Shown in pieces: positions 1 through 7,218 of a stretch of DNA of 11,150 bases (position 1 is the stretch's first letter; each line of letters opens with the position of its first letter). The stretch is from assembly GCA_003118195.1 (NCBI GenBank), contig BEXV01001772.1, positions 76,232-87,381 of the forward strand, read 5' to 3'. The notes beneath the pieces are model-generated. The model searched no databases. It had not been told where the DNA came from and saw nothing but the letters and a program-made list of their open reading frames with translations. Position numbers and translations under genes: made by a program. The DNA comes from Hemicentrotus pulcherrimus. Taxonomy: Eukaryota > Echinodermata > Echinoidea > Camarodonta > Strongylocentrotidae.

Positions 1-360
1 GGCTACAGGGGAGTTCACACCTTTATCCTTATGATATTTGTTCGTCTTTTTATTACCCATCAGTAGAGGCCTGCACTGAACAGATAGTTTTTACATCTGT
101 TGCAAATTCACTCATTTTCAGTTTAAAATAATAACAATTGAACATCTGACAAAACTTAATGGTTCATGGCATGCACAGGAAGTCGGCATTAAAATAATAT
201 TATTTCAGGAAATAGAAAGATTCACTGATAAATACTGATAAATGTGTATTTGTGATTTTGTGTGGATGGAAAAAGTTTAGAGAGCTAGAAGTTGGGGGAG
301 GGACAGGTTTCCCATCAGGAAGACAACTGGGTTGTTCAAAAGAGGTCCATTTCTTGTGGA
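1..360. other. Unannotated non-coding stretch
   Basis: AT-rich sequence with no recognisable gene, RNA or repeat. The only open frame of note (minus strand, 200-394, 64 codons) has no domain-like features and runs into the tandem duplication that starts at 361, so I regard it as chance. Confidence 0.5.
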
Positions 361-574
361 AGACATCCTGTAATGTTGCTTTTATCCCTACCATTTAAAG
401 CCTGTCTGCACTAGTTTGGCTGGGAGGGATTAGACCTCCCTGCATGGTCTTCGACAGGTGACCATGCAGGTGGGAGACATCCTGTAATTTTGCTTTTATC
501 CATACCATTTAAAGCCTGTCTGCACTAGTTTGGCCGGGAGGGATTAGACCTCCCTGCATGGTCACCGACAGGTG
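361..574. repeat. Two-copy tandem duplication, 114-bp period
   Basis: Copy 1 is 361-460 and copy 2 is 475-574. Over 100 aligned bases I see five substitutions (at 375, 388, 421, 450 and 451), about 95% identity with no gaps, so the duplication is recent or is an assembly artefact. The 14 bases between the copies (461-474) are present once. Each copy carries a nested inverted repeat: CCTGTC (401-406 and 515-520) pairs with GACAGG (453-458 and 567-572), enclosing GGGAGG-GATTAGA-CCTCCC (422-440 in copy 1). Nothing codes across it. Confidence 0.93.
440..469. repeat. Hairpin at the duplication junction
   Basis: CTGCATGGTC (440-449) is the exact reverse complement of GACCATGCAG (460-469), separated by 10 bases. 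The second arm lies mostly in the spacer between the two tandem copies, so the hairpin exists only after copy 1. Such a structure could have promoted the duplication by replication slippage; that is inference. Confidence 0.75.
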
Positions 575-788
575 GTTATCTCATCAAATCAGCTCTCAAT
601 TAACATGAGAAAAAGAGGAAAATGGGGGACAAACGGGTACTGCTTTAATAGGCAATGTTTCCTATATAGAGGGCACAAGTAGCTACAAGTTAAATGCAGT
701 GGGGCTTTAATGGATTGTCCTTTCTAGGGCACATTTTTGGACACAAAATTCTTAAACCCTGGCTTGGATGAAAGCCTGAGAAGAGATG
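575..788. other. Unannotated non-coding stretch
   Basis: No gene or clear repeat. A TATATAGAGGGCAC string near 664 could pass as a TATA-like match, but no transcript or ORF follows it, so I do not call a promoter. Confidence 0.4.
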
Positions 789-881
789 CAGCCTTTTCAC
801 ACACAGCTAAAATTCATCATATCTAGAGATGATTAGAATCATAGTAAAGTTACATGTTTATAGACAAAATTTCCAAATGTG

Positions 882-901
882 AACATCGTTTATACGATGT
901 T
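882..901. repeat. Hairpin inside the 789-1242 element
   Basis: AACATCGT (882-889) and ACGATGTT (894-901) are exact inverse complements around a TTAT loop. TTCC just before and GGAA just after could extend it across a bulge. Confidence 0.7.
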
Positions 902-983
902 GGAATAGATACGAAGTCGCGATCCATACGCCCCTAAAAGCAGGCTGCAGATACGAAGTTTGTATCTAGTGAGCTTGACATTT

Positions 984-1203
984 TGTGTGTGAAAGCTTAT
1001 TCGTTGTTAAACATGTTTTAGACGTGTTTAAACTGGATGGAGCGTGCGCTTTGATTGATGTGACATGACCTTCAATGCGCAATAACATTACTGCGCATTT
1101 TACGAGCAGTAGTTAATCACGAAACGATTAACGATCGCACCGAAATTTCTGTGTGTGAAAAGCTCGTGATTAGTTTAAACACGTTCGAAACACGTTTAAA
1201 CTA
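984..1203 (+). repeat. Internal direct repeat of the element's right end
   Basis: About 981-1036 and 1147-1202 are diverged direct copies. Each begins TGTGTGTGAAA(A)GC and, after about 15 bases, reads TTAAACAYGTT followed by ACGTGTTTAAACT or CACGTTTAAACT. The start-to-start offset is about 166 bp. In the second copy TAGTTTAAAC (1171-1180) and GTTTAAACTA (1194-1203) form a 10-bp inverted repeat. With the true terminus at 1225-1242 there are therefore three right-end-like motifs in one element. Confidence 0.75.
1074..1099. repeat. Hairpin inside the element
   Basis: AATGCGCA (1074-1081) and TGCGCATT (1092-1099) are perfect inverse complements with a 10-base loop. A further inverted pair, TAATCACGA (1114-1122) with TCGTGATTA (1164-1172), follows directly. 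Together they make the right half of the element almost entirely self-complementary. Confidence 0.7.
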
Positions 1204-1242
1204 GTCATGTTTATAGAATTTTAGCTGTGTGTGAAAAGGCTG

Positions 1243-1545
1243 ATGGTCTATTAACCTTTATCAAATTACCAGGCCCCAACTCACTCATTTAATGTGTTAC
1301 TTGATAGTGGTAGAGTAGCATGTGTAATGTGGTTAATGACATCTTTGAATGAGGGCACTCGGTCGATCACGCATTACTTTCTCATATTTCAGTATGATCC
1401 CATACTTAAACATGAATGTTACTTCCTCCTTGTAATCGACTTTGTCTGATCTTGAAACAACAAAGGACAACTCCTAAAAAGTATTCTCATACCGGTATTC
1501 AAAAAAAAAAAAAAAAGATGGATACTTTCTATGTACAATTGAAAC
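1243..1545. other. Non-coding spacer with A16 run
   Basis: Separates two mobile elements. It holds the palindrome ATACCGGTAT (1489-1498) followed closely by a run of 16 A (1501-1516). The A-run could be a retroposon tail, but I see no upstream Pol III A/B boxes or reverse-transcriptase remnant to support that. Confidence 0.45.
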
Positions 1546-1755
1546 AAAAGAGGTAGTGAGTATTAAACCTCAAATAGTTAAACATTTTACACGTAGTGTA
1601 ATTTGAATTTCTGTGGTCAATTTCATTGCATAGTCCATTTTGAGCCAGAAAGGCATCGGCTCTCAACAGACGATGTAATGAAATGGACTACAAAAATTCA
1701 ATCACACTATTTATGTAAAATGTTTAAGTATTTGAGGTTACTTGCTACCTCTTTT
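1546..1755. mobile_element. Foldback / miniature inverted-repeat element
   Basis: The left arm (1546-1646) and right arm (1658-1755) are inverse complements over about 100 bases with roughly 85% identity and a few small gaps, leaving an 11-base loop (1647-1657). Outer ends are AAAAGAGGTAG (1546-1556) and CTACCTCTTTT (1745-1755). Internal matched blocks include ACCTCAAATA, TTAAACATTTTACA and ATTTCATT. No clear target-site duplication flanks it. The 76-codon plus-strand ORF over the right arm is incidental. The structure fits an old foldback MITE; a long hairpin transcript would also be a potential small-RNA precursor, which is inference. Confidence 0.85.
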
Positions 1756-2239
1756 ATAAACTGGAAGTTTGTTTCGCTTCATAACTATTTTCAAAAGCAA
1801 CTGAGAATTGTTATCTCAATAGGTCACAGGTGAAACCAAATTTCTGCAATGTCCTTTTCCTTTGATATTTCTCAAACACTGTAGTTTGAAATATATCCCG
1901 AGGTACACATGTAACCTATTAAAATAAAAATGAACTTCTGAAGATACTACATTTTCCATTTCTTTATGAAAAATTCTTATCAAACAAAAAATGAAATAGA
2001 AACTCGACAGTTTTTGAATGATTTCCCCAGGAGTGATTTCGAGACAAATCATATACATGTATTGTCCTTTTTTTTCCCAACCTATTTTGTATTTTTTGCA
2101 GCACCCTTTCTCGAGTAATGGCTATCCTTTGATGTAATTATGCAGGTGGCATATTTCTTTCAGCTCTTGATTAGATCAGTGACTTGTAGATGGTTTGTTG
2201 AAATATATAAATTCAATATGCTGCTCACGTGTTTATATT
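1756..2239. other. Unannotated AT-rich stretch
   Basis: No repeat or gene that I can support. The minus-strand 80-codon frame at 1816-2058 is AT-rich and has no recognisable motif. A TACATGTA copy lies near 2053. Confidence 0.4.
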
Positions 2240-2255
2240 TTCTCTCCCTCTTACC

Positions 2256-2295
<40 letters not shown>

Positions 2296-2400
2296 GTCTG
2301 TCTGTCTCTGTCTGTCTCTCTCTCTTTTTCTAGGTGCATCCCTCTTTCTTTCCAGTCTCTTTATCGCTCTCCCCTCTTTTCAAGCTTGCTTGCTTGAAAA
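2240..2400. repeat. (TC)n and (TGTC)n microsatellite
   Basis: About 14 uninterrupted TC units (2263-2290) grade into TGTC-type units (2291-2316) in a wider pyrimidine-rich tract. The two overlapping plus-strand ORFs here (2140-2397 and 2195-2413) translate to runs of Ser-Leu and are shadows of the repeat. The other strand is a polypurine tract, so triplex (H-DNA) formation is possible in principle. Confidence 0.95.
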
Positions 2401-2444
2401 CAACACTCTATAATCTGTTTTGCATTGAACTCTTTGCAAATTTT

Positions 2445-2507
2445 GGGGGCTCTTTTATGACTTTCGGGGGCTCTTTTGGGCATTTTGGGGGCTAATTCAC
2501 CCCGAGC
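2445..2507. repeat. 21-bp tandem repeat, three units
   Basis: GGGGGCT begins at 2445, 2466 and 2487, an exact 21-bp period; units one and two continue GGGGGCTCTTTT while the third diverges to GGGGGCTAATTC. Because 21 is a multiple of three, the minus strand reads as a repeated heptad (MPKRAPE, SHKRAPK) inside a 71-codon frame (2361-2576). The frame runs directly into CT-repeat sequence on both sides and has no flanking coding signal, so I treat this as a minisatellite and not as a gene, although a fossil exon cannot be excluded. Confidence 0.75.
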
Positions 2508-2520
2508 CCGTGTGTATTTT

Positions 2521-2685
2521 TTTAACTGCCTCTTTTCTTTCTCTCTTTCTTGCTCTATCTCCCTGTCTCTTGTCACAACCCCCCCCCCTCCTGTTTCTGT
2601 CTCTCAATCTACAATTCTACATATATGTTTATCTAGATCTCTCTTGTTCTTTCTTTTCTCACCCCGCCCCCTCCTCCTCCTTCTC

Positions 2686-2729
<44 letters not shown>

Positions 2730-2900
2730 TCTGTTACCTCTATCTATTTTCCGCTTGTCTTTCATTTTCATCTTTATCTTGGTATTTCTGCCCCCTTTTC
2801 CCTATTGCGTACATGCACGTGTATCCTCCCTACATTTCTGTCATGTGTTGTCTTTCATCCTGACGCCGTTTCCTCATCACTCATGTCTCCGAACAGGTTC
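2521..2900. repeat. Pyrimidine-rich tract with (CT)13 and C10
   Basis: Contains 10 consecutive C at 2579-2588, CTCCTC units around 2670, and about 13 CT units at 2697-2722, ending in an ACTCTCTCTGTTACC transition. The 155- and 117-codon plus-strand frames over this tract are Ser/Leu/Phe/Pro-rich low-complexity translations and should not be called genes. Confidence 0.93.
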
Positions 2901-3012
2901 TCTCGATTATCATCCTCATAATCCAATTTTTCGAACATCATAATCCCTCTCAAATCGCTCCTGCCGTGTCCCCATAGTTTTCTCTTGACAGGGGCTGGAC
3001 CAGTTTAATTAT

Positions 3013-3302
3013 CCCATTAGCTGTGTGTAATGAGATCATTTCCTAATGGGTTGTAAGTTTACGAGCAGTGTTGATAAGAAAGTTTGCATGCACAACGGCG
3101 TATAAACGGTGTCTGCACTTTGAGACTAGGCTGATGGCTTACTGCATAGGCTCTGTACTTATGCTGCTCTGGACAAGGCGCAGCTAGAGACTGACAGAGC
3201 TAGGCTCTGCTCAAGTCTTGATGAATTGTGGCAAAATGTCAAATATGAGGCTGTGCTTGCAGATTTAACCATTTCCTAATGGGCTGTACGATTACGAGCA
3301 GT
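3013..3302 (+). repeat. Diverged direct repeat, 233-bp offset
   Basis: Positions 3037-3069 and 3270-3302 align without gaps over 33 bases with three differences. Both begin CATTTCCTAATGGG and end TTACGAGCAGT. The first copy is preceded by CCCATTAG (3013-3020), an exact inverse complement of its own CTAATGGG (3043-3050). The 11-mer TTACGAGCAGT also occurs inside the 789-1242 transposon (1100-1110), and TTAGCTGTGTGT (3017-3028) equals part of that element's right TIR (1222-1233). This suggests the block is a decayed relative, but no complete element can be drawn. Confidence 0.7.
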
Positions 3303-3380
3303 TGCGATGAAAGGGGGAATGTGGATTTCCCCATCACCATAGATTGACCCGACAGGACACAGCTGACCAGGGTCTAGGAA

Positions 3381-3393
3381 CAGCCTTTTCACA
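3381..3393 (+). repeat. Isolated transposon-tip match
   Basis: CAGCCTTTTCACA is identical to the first 13 bases of the 789-1242 TIR, then diverges. I find no inverted partner within a few hundred bases on either side. It may be the remaining tip of a truncated copy. A single 13-mer in 11 kb is unlikely by chance but not decisive. Confidence 0.5.
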
Positions 3394-3604
3394 ACATACA
3401 TGTACAAGCCTGTTCGCACCAGCAGAAAGTTATACAAAACTTGGATTAAAAAAAACGTCATATATTCATTACCGTTATTAACGGTGGACAAAACGGCACC
3501 TTTTTGCCGCCGAGTCTTCATTCAAAATACTGAAAAAACCTGTTTCGTTTATGTAACATCAAGAGTAGACAAAGTTATATACTTATTTAAGTATTTACTT
3601 GGTT
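3394..3604. other. Non-coding spacer with small palindromes
   Basis: Contains ACCGTTATTAACGGT (3471-3485), with 7-bp arms, and a short CGGCA...TGCCG hairpin just after it. The frames on both strands here (3276-3521 minus, 3400-3621 plus) overlap each other and show no recognisable motif. Confidence 0.4.
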
Positions 3605-3641
3605 TATGCTCTGGCTCCTAACCATTAGAAGCCAGAGCATA
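3605..3641. repeat. Short palindrome at the tip of the large inverted repeat
   Basis: A 17-base arm beginning TATGCTCTGGCT (3605-3621) pairs with 3625-3641 (ending AGCCAGAGCATA) with one mismatch and a 3-base loop (CCA). The same TATGCTCTGGCTCCTA tip recurs at the right end of the large inverted repeat (4171-4186). The palindrome thus looks like two repeat tips meeting head to head, the left one being only a 17-base remnant. Confidence 0.8.
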
Positions 3642-4186
3642 TAACATTGAGTTCCTGTAGGAAATATATTCATTCAGATGATCATATCTCAGCCAATACT
3701 TAATATATTCAATTGGTTTTTGACATTTGGACATTATTTTTGATGCTCTTTCGGAAAATGAAGAAAAAGTTGAGAAATTCTAACAACACATTTTTATGAT
3801 GTCACAGCTTTGGTACTCTATTGGTATTTGAAACTATTAGGACTATTACTCATTGGACAAATAGTTGATTTTGGCAGCACATGCATTGTCCACAACCTCC
3901 AGCCGAAGTTTTCTCTCCCTTAGTTTTCAACAGGTAAATCAATTTTACATAGTTGTATGTAAATAGCTATAGAGTACCGAAGCTGTGACGTCATAAAAAT
4001 CTATTTTTAGAATTTCTCAATTTTTTCTTCATTTCTGAAAGAGCATAAAAAATAATGTACATTGTACATATGTCGAAAACCATTATTAATATTATTTAAT
4101 ATGTAAGTATTGGCTGAAATGTGACCATCTGAATAAATATGTTTCCTGTAGGAACTCAATGTTACATTTATATGCTCTGGCTCCTA
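3625..4186. mobile_element. Large inverted repeat / foldback element, about 200-bp arms
   Basis: The left arm (about 3625-3827) and right arm (about 3964-4186) are inverse complements at roughly 80% identity with a few gaps. Matched blocks include AACATTGAGTTCCT, AGCCAATACTTA, ATGCTCTTTC, TTGAGAAATTCTAA and GTCACAGCTT. The 136-base centre holds a smaller hairpin (TTTACATA 3944-3951 with TATGTAAA 3956-3963) and TGGACAA/TTGTCCA. There is no ORF of note and no obvious target-site duplication. The right arm contains the palindrome TGACGTCA (3986-3993), the consensus CRE/ATF core; the left arm has TGATGTCA (3797-3804). It fits a foldback or long-TIR MITE, family unknown. Confidence 0.88.
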
Positions 4187-4250
4187 GAAGAAAAAAATTG
4201 AGAAATTCTAAAAGTAGATTTTTTGATGACGTCACACTTCACCACTCTAT
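4187..4250 (+). repeat. Third, partial copy of the inverted-repeat arm
   Basis: Starting where the right arm ends, GAAGAAAAAAATTGAG and the following 50 bases match the inner part of the left arm (about 3760-3822), in the same orientation, including TTGAGAAATTCTAAAA and TGACGTCA (4227-4234). The order is therefore arm, inverted arm, partial direct arm. This points to a nested insertion or a template switch during replication of the hairpin. Confidence 0.8.
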
Positions 4251-4328
4251 GTACATGTATACAGGTATCATCTGCTGATACTAAGAAGGACGTTCATTCT
4301 GTGTCAAGATGAGTTAACGACCTTGTGG

Positions 4329-4690
4329 CTCTAAACAGATAATGACTTGTCTGTTGGAAGCCTAAAAACCAAGAAGGGCTTTAAACCTTAATAAAACTAC
4401 ACAAGTTAAGCCCTTCTAGCACCAGCTGAAAGCAAGAAACACATTAACCCCATATTAACACCTTCTGACTCTAAACAGATGATAAACTGCCTGGTGAGAG
4501 TCTCGAGACACAGAAGGGCTTTAAACCTTCGTAAAATTATACAAGTTAAACCCTTCTACATGTATGTACAATGTAGCTCCAAACAGATTTATTGAGCCCT
4601 GAAAGCCAAAAAGGCATTAACCCCATGTCGAATGCTTCGAGTTCATGCCTTCTGACTCCAAACAAAAGAATATGTAAAGCATCTTCTCCA
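4329..4690 (+). repeat. 140-bp minisatellite with hairpin units
   Basis: CTCTAAACAGAT starts at 4329 and 4469, and AGAAGGGCTTTAAACCTT at 4372 and 4512, both giving an exact 140-bp period. A third unit (CTCCAAACAGAT, 4577) keeps CATTAACCCCAT but lacks the hairpin segment, and a fourth start (CTCCAAACAAA, 4656) is cut short. A partial unit (GTTAACGACCTT) precedes 4329. In full units AGAAGGGCTT pairs with AAGCCCTTCT about 35 bases later (copy 1) or with the degenerate AAACCCTTCT (copy 2). The plus-strand ORFs over the end of the array are incidental. Confidence 0.85.
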
Positions 4691-5094
4691 CTTTCCTATC
4701 ATTTGTGCTTCCTATGTTTTGACTGTAAATGTTGGCGCAACCTTGATGCAGATGTCTTTTCAACACCTCTGGCTATCAATATCATGTGATCTAGCACCAA
4801 TCCCCACGCACAATGTAGCTCCGGGTGGTTTACTGGTTACATCTGCATTAAAGCCACCATGGAACCACAAACGGCATGTGATTTTTCTAATTTCCATCTC
4901 GGTGACTACATGTATGTATTGTGAAGTTCATTGAACTTTTGAACGTCGAATCTCAGTGCATCTCCTAGTTAGTCTGCAAATGAAAACTTAAATTTGACAT
5001 TCATATATACATGTCTGTTTGGGGCAAGTATTGCCTCGTCTCTTGTGCATTACATGTAGCACAATGGCTATGTAAAGTAAGTACTAGAAGTCTA
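4691..5094. other. Unannotated stretch
   Basis: No gene or repeat supported. Two overlapping plus-strand frames (65 and 71 codons) show no conserved motif. Contains TACATGTA copies near 4907 and 5051. Confidence 0.4.
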
Positions 5095-5225
5095 GTCTCT
5101 CTCTCCCTCTCCCCTTTCTGCATGTACATGTATACAACTATATGTCTGTTGGTATGTCTCTCTATTTGTCTCTCACTATCTCGCTCTCTATCTGTCTCTC
5201 ACTATCTCGCTCTCTTTCTCTCTTC
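5095..5225. repeat. CT-rich repeat with 26-bp tandem unit
   Basis: Units 5161-5186 and 5187-5212 differ at one base and share TGTCTCTCACTATCTCGCTC; a third unit starts and degrades after 5213. The 86-codon plus-strand frame here encodes Ser-Leu repeats and is an artefact of the microsatellite. Confidence 0.9.
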
Positions 5226-5819
5226 AAAGTCTTATAAAGTGAAATTCAAGTGTATCCTTAATTCCTTATAAATATAAATACCGGTAAAGGAAAATAAACA
5301 TTACCGGGTATAAAGTTCAATGTACTACTTGAAGTAGGTTAAAAACAAATACCACAATTAAAGGAAATACATGAACAAGGAAAATTAAGTCACTACATGA
5401 TTGGAATTTTAAAAATGGCAGCCTTAATTCCAGGATCTAAACTGCTCATTTTCGAAGATCAATTAAATATCACCACTAGAAAGAGACACCACATTCCAAG
5501 GAAAAACATTTAAAAAGAGACTAAATGGCCTTTTAAAAAAACTGAGTCGCTTTTCCTCTAAATTAAACTATGATAATCTGATTCCAGCAGTTTCATTATC
5601 TTAGGGGCCGATCTTGTTTTATGTGGGTGGGGACAAAATAAAAAGAACCAGGAATGAATCTAAAAAGAATTTGGAGCGCAAATATAAGCCGATCAACTGA
5701 AATCTAGACGGGGAGGAAGAAGACTCGCTGTGTGTTTTTTTTACTTAAAGCTATTTACTCATCAATTCAACCAATCCTTGTGCATATGAAAGCACTCTGT
5801 CATCGTCATCGGAGATCTA
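5226..5819. other. Unannotated AT-rich stretch
   Basis: Holds TACCGGTA (near 5281) and, about 25 bases on, the variant TTACCGGGTA, but nothing codes and no repeat structure is clear. A T8 run lies near 5735. Confidence 0.4.
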
Positions 5820-6077
5820 GACAGTAGGATGGAAGCAAGATGGGGTATACATACATGTACATCTTGAAAGGTTTGGGATGAAGATATAAGTAAAGTGCAC
5901 TGTACATGGGAAAAAATATATGAGAGAATGAACTCAATGAAGGAATGGAAAAGGGAGAACGTGAAAGAAAAGAATGAGATATTGAAAAATAATAAGAGGA
6001 GTGAGAAGATGGCTGTGAAGAAGAGTAAATAGAACAAGATTTAAAACAAAATTAGGAAGATGATAGACATGATGATA
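5820..6077. repeat. Purine-rich low-complexity tract
   Basis: The plus strand from about 5925 to 6060 is dominated by A and G (GAAAGAAAAGAATGAGA-like text). The minus-strand Phe/Leu/Ser-rich frames (5762-6037 and 5934-6128) are translations of this bias and resemble membrane segments only because of composition. Confidence 0.7.
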
Positions 6078-6518
6078 ATGTACGGGGTTAAGCCTATTCC
6101 ACTTTCTGTTCAGACTGGCTTTTACCAAAGTGGGCTAAAGTTGGCTAACCCCACCTATAGTACGGGGTAAACTAACCCTGCAAAATAGCAGGGCTAACTC
6201 CGCAATTGTGGTGCTAACTCCTGCTAACCCCGCAATTGCGTTGCCAAGCAAATGAATGAGAACAGAAACGAAAAATAGTCCGGTTATGCAATGGAGCGTA
6301 TCGCAGCTGGCCAGATGCGAAGTATGTCCAATCATAACATTAACGATATCCGGGGTTAACGAATTGCAGTGGGAACAGCGTGAATTTTCTTATTCCGGAA
6401 TAGGCGCTAGGACGGGACTAAAAACAGCGTGTGTGAAAAGCAAAAAAAAATAGTCCGGGGTTAAGGATAGTACGGGGCTAAGCAATGTACGGGGTTAAGC
6501 AAAACCAGTGTGAAAAGA
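6078..6518. mobile_element. Putative degenerate transposon-like block rich in CGGGGTTAAG words
   Basis: TMCGGGGTWA words on the plus strand occur at 6081, 6161, 6349, 6454, 6471 and 6488; the last three are an exact 17-bp tandem. Inverse forms (GCTAACCCCG, GCTAACTCCG) fill 6153-6236, including a 30-bp direct repeat (6193 and 6223). Possible ends are TCTGTTCAGACTGG (6105-6118) and CCAGTGTGAAAAGA (6505-6518), inverse complements at 12 of 14 positions, but no target duplication is visible and one CGGGG word lies outside the left end. An internal GTGTGAAAAG (6431-6440) doubles the right end. CCCTGC/GCAGGG (6176-6193) forms a hairpin. Minus 6135-6335 and plus 6256-6453 frames are not convincing genes. 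Confidence 0.6.
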
Positions 6519-6995
6519 GTATAAGAATATTAGAAATATGCTCTCATGAGCAAATTAGAATACATGTACACTGTAAATGCAAACACAACTTGCAAAACAG
6601 CAGGGAATTAATGAGAAGCAGGAATTGGGATGTAAAAGCAATATCGTTTCTGCAAGACCAATGGCTAGTTCACCTTGAATCTAATCAACAAAATACAGTA
6701 CGATGACCCGCCCAGGCGGTCAAGACAAGCCATTAGATTGGTCCCTGCTCATGCATCACAACTGCTTTTTCCTTATACAGAAAACTGCTGAAAGTCAATG
6801 AAAGGAAGAGAGAGAGAAAAAAAAAAAACATTGTGGTACATGTACAGTACATGTAAATTGCTTCAAGAAAATGATGTGCATAAAAACCATTGTATGTGAA
6901 ATTGGCATGAACCTGTAGGGGTTAAGACAGTTTTTAATTAACTAATTGAGTAATTATGCCCCAAAGCAACTCTTGTTTCATATAATATAATCAAC
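6519..6995. other. Unannotated stretch
   Basis: No gene supported. It includes a 12-A run near 6818, then TGTACAGTACATGTA around 6841. The 73-codon frame at 6485-6706 starts inside the preceding repeat block and has no recognisable domain. Confidence 0.4.
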
Positions 6996-7046
6996 TGCCT
7001 TTTAAAAATATAAATTGTTGGGCTGCAAAATTATTTTTTAAAGGCA
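6996..7046. repeat. Inverted repeat, 15-bp arms
   Basis: TGCCTTTTAAAAATA (6996-7010) pairs with TATTTTTTAAAGGCA (7032-7046) with one mismatch across a 21-base loop. Too short and without target duplication to call a transposon. Confidence 0.65.
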
Positions 7047-7100
7047 CTCTCATTTAATTACAACAAATTAAGTACCAATGAAGGGCTGCATGCATAAATG

Positions 7101-7118
7101 TACAGTACATGTACTGTA
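7101..7118. repeat. Perfect 18-bp palindrome
   Basis: TACAGTACATGTACTGTA is fully self-complementary. It is built around the genome-typical TACATGTA word; a related TGTACAGTACATGTA is near 6841. Confidence 0.85.
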
Positions 7119-7218
7119 TGTACAAGGCCCCAAAGCATACCCACTCCTGACCTGTTATTGAATGAGGCTTTAGTCTGTGAAGTTCACTGTGCTGTAGTAA
7201 TCACATGTAGATATGCCA

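Larger units (their letters stand above)
789..1242. mobile_element. Non-autonomous DNA transposon (MITE-like) with perfect 27-bp TIRs
   Basis: The left end (789-815) starts CAGCCTTTTCACACACAGC and continues TAAAATTC. Its exact 27-bp reverse complement is at 1216-1242, ending GTGTGAAAAGGCTG. The bases just outside are ATG on both sides (786-788 and 1243-1245), compatible with a 3-bp target-site duplication, though three bases alone are weak. The element is 454 bp and has no transposase ORF, so it would depend on an enzyme encoded elsewhere. Inside are several short hairpins and two extra copies of the TGTGTGTGAAA(A)GC end motif (984-996 and 1150-1163). A CA-start with a 3-bp duplication does not fix the superfamily; CACTA-like and other groups are possible. 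The interior is richer in CpG than its surroundings. Confidence 0.88.

Noticed and set aside
1489..1516. A16 run as a SINE or processed-transcript tail
   Set aside because: No Pol III boxes, tRNA-like body or target-site duplication found upstream.
2140..2943. Overlapping plus-strand ORFs up to 155 codons over the CT tract
   Set aside because: The translations are Ser/Leu/Phe/Pro repeats produced directly by CT microsatellites in several frames at once; no domain or signal of coding.
5762..6128. Minus-strand Phe/Leu-rich frames resembling membrane segments
   Set aside because: They reflect the purine-rich plus strand; hydrophobicity follows from composition and the frames overlap each other.
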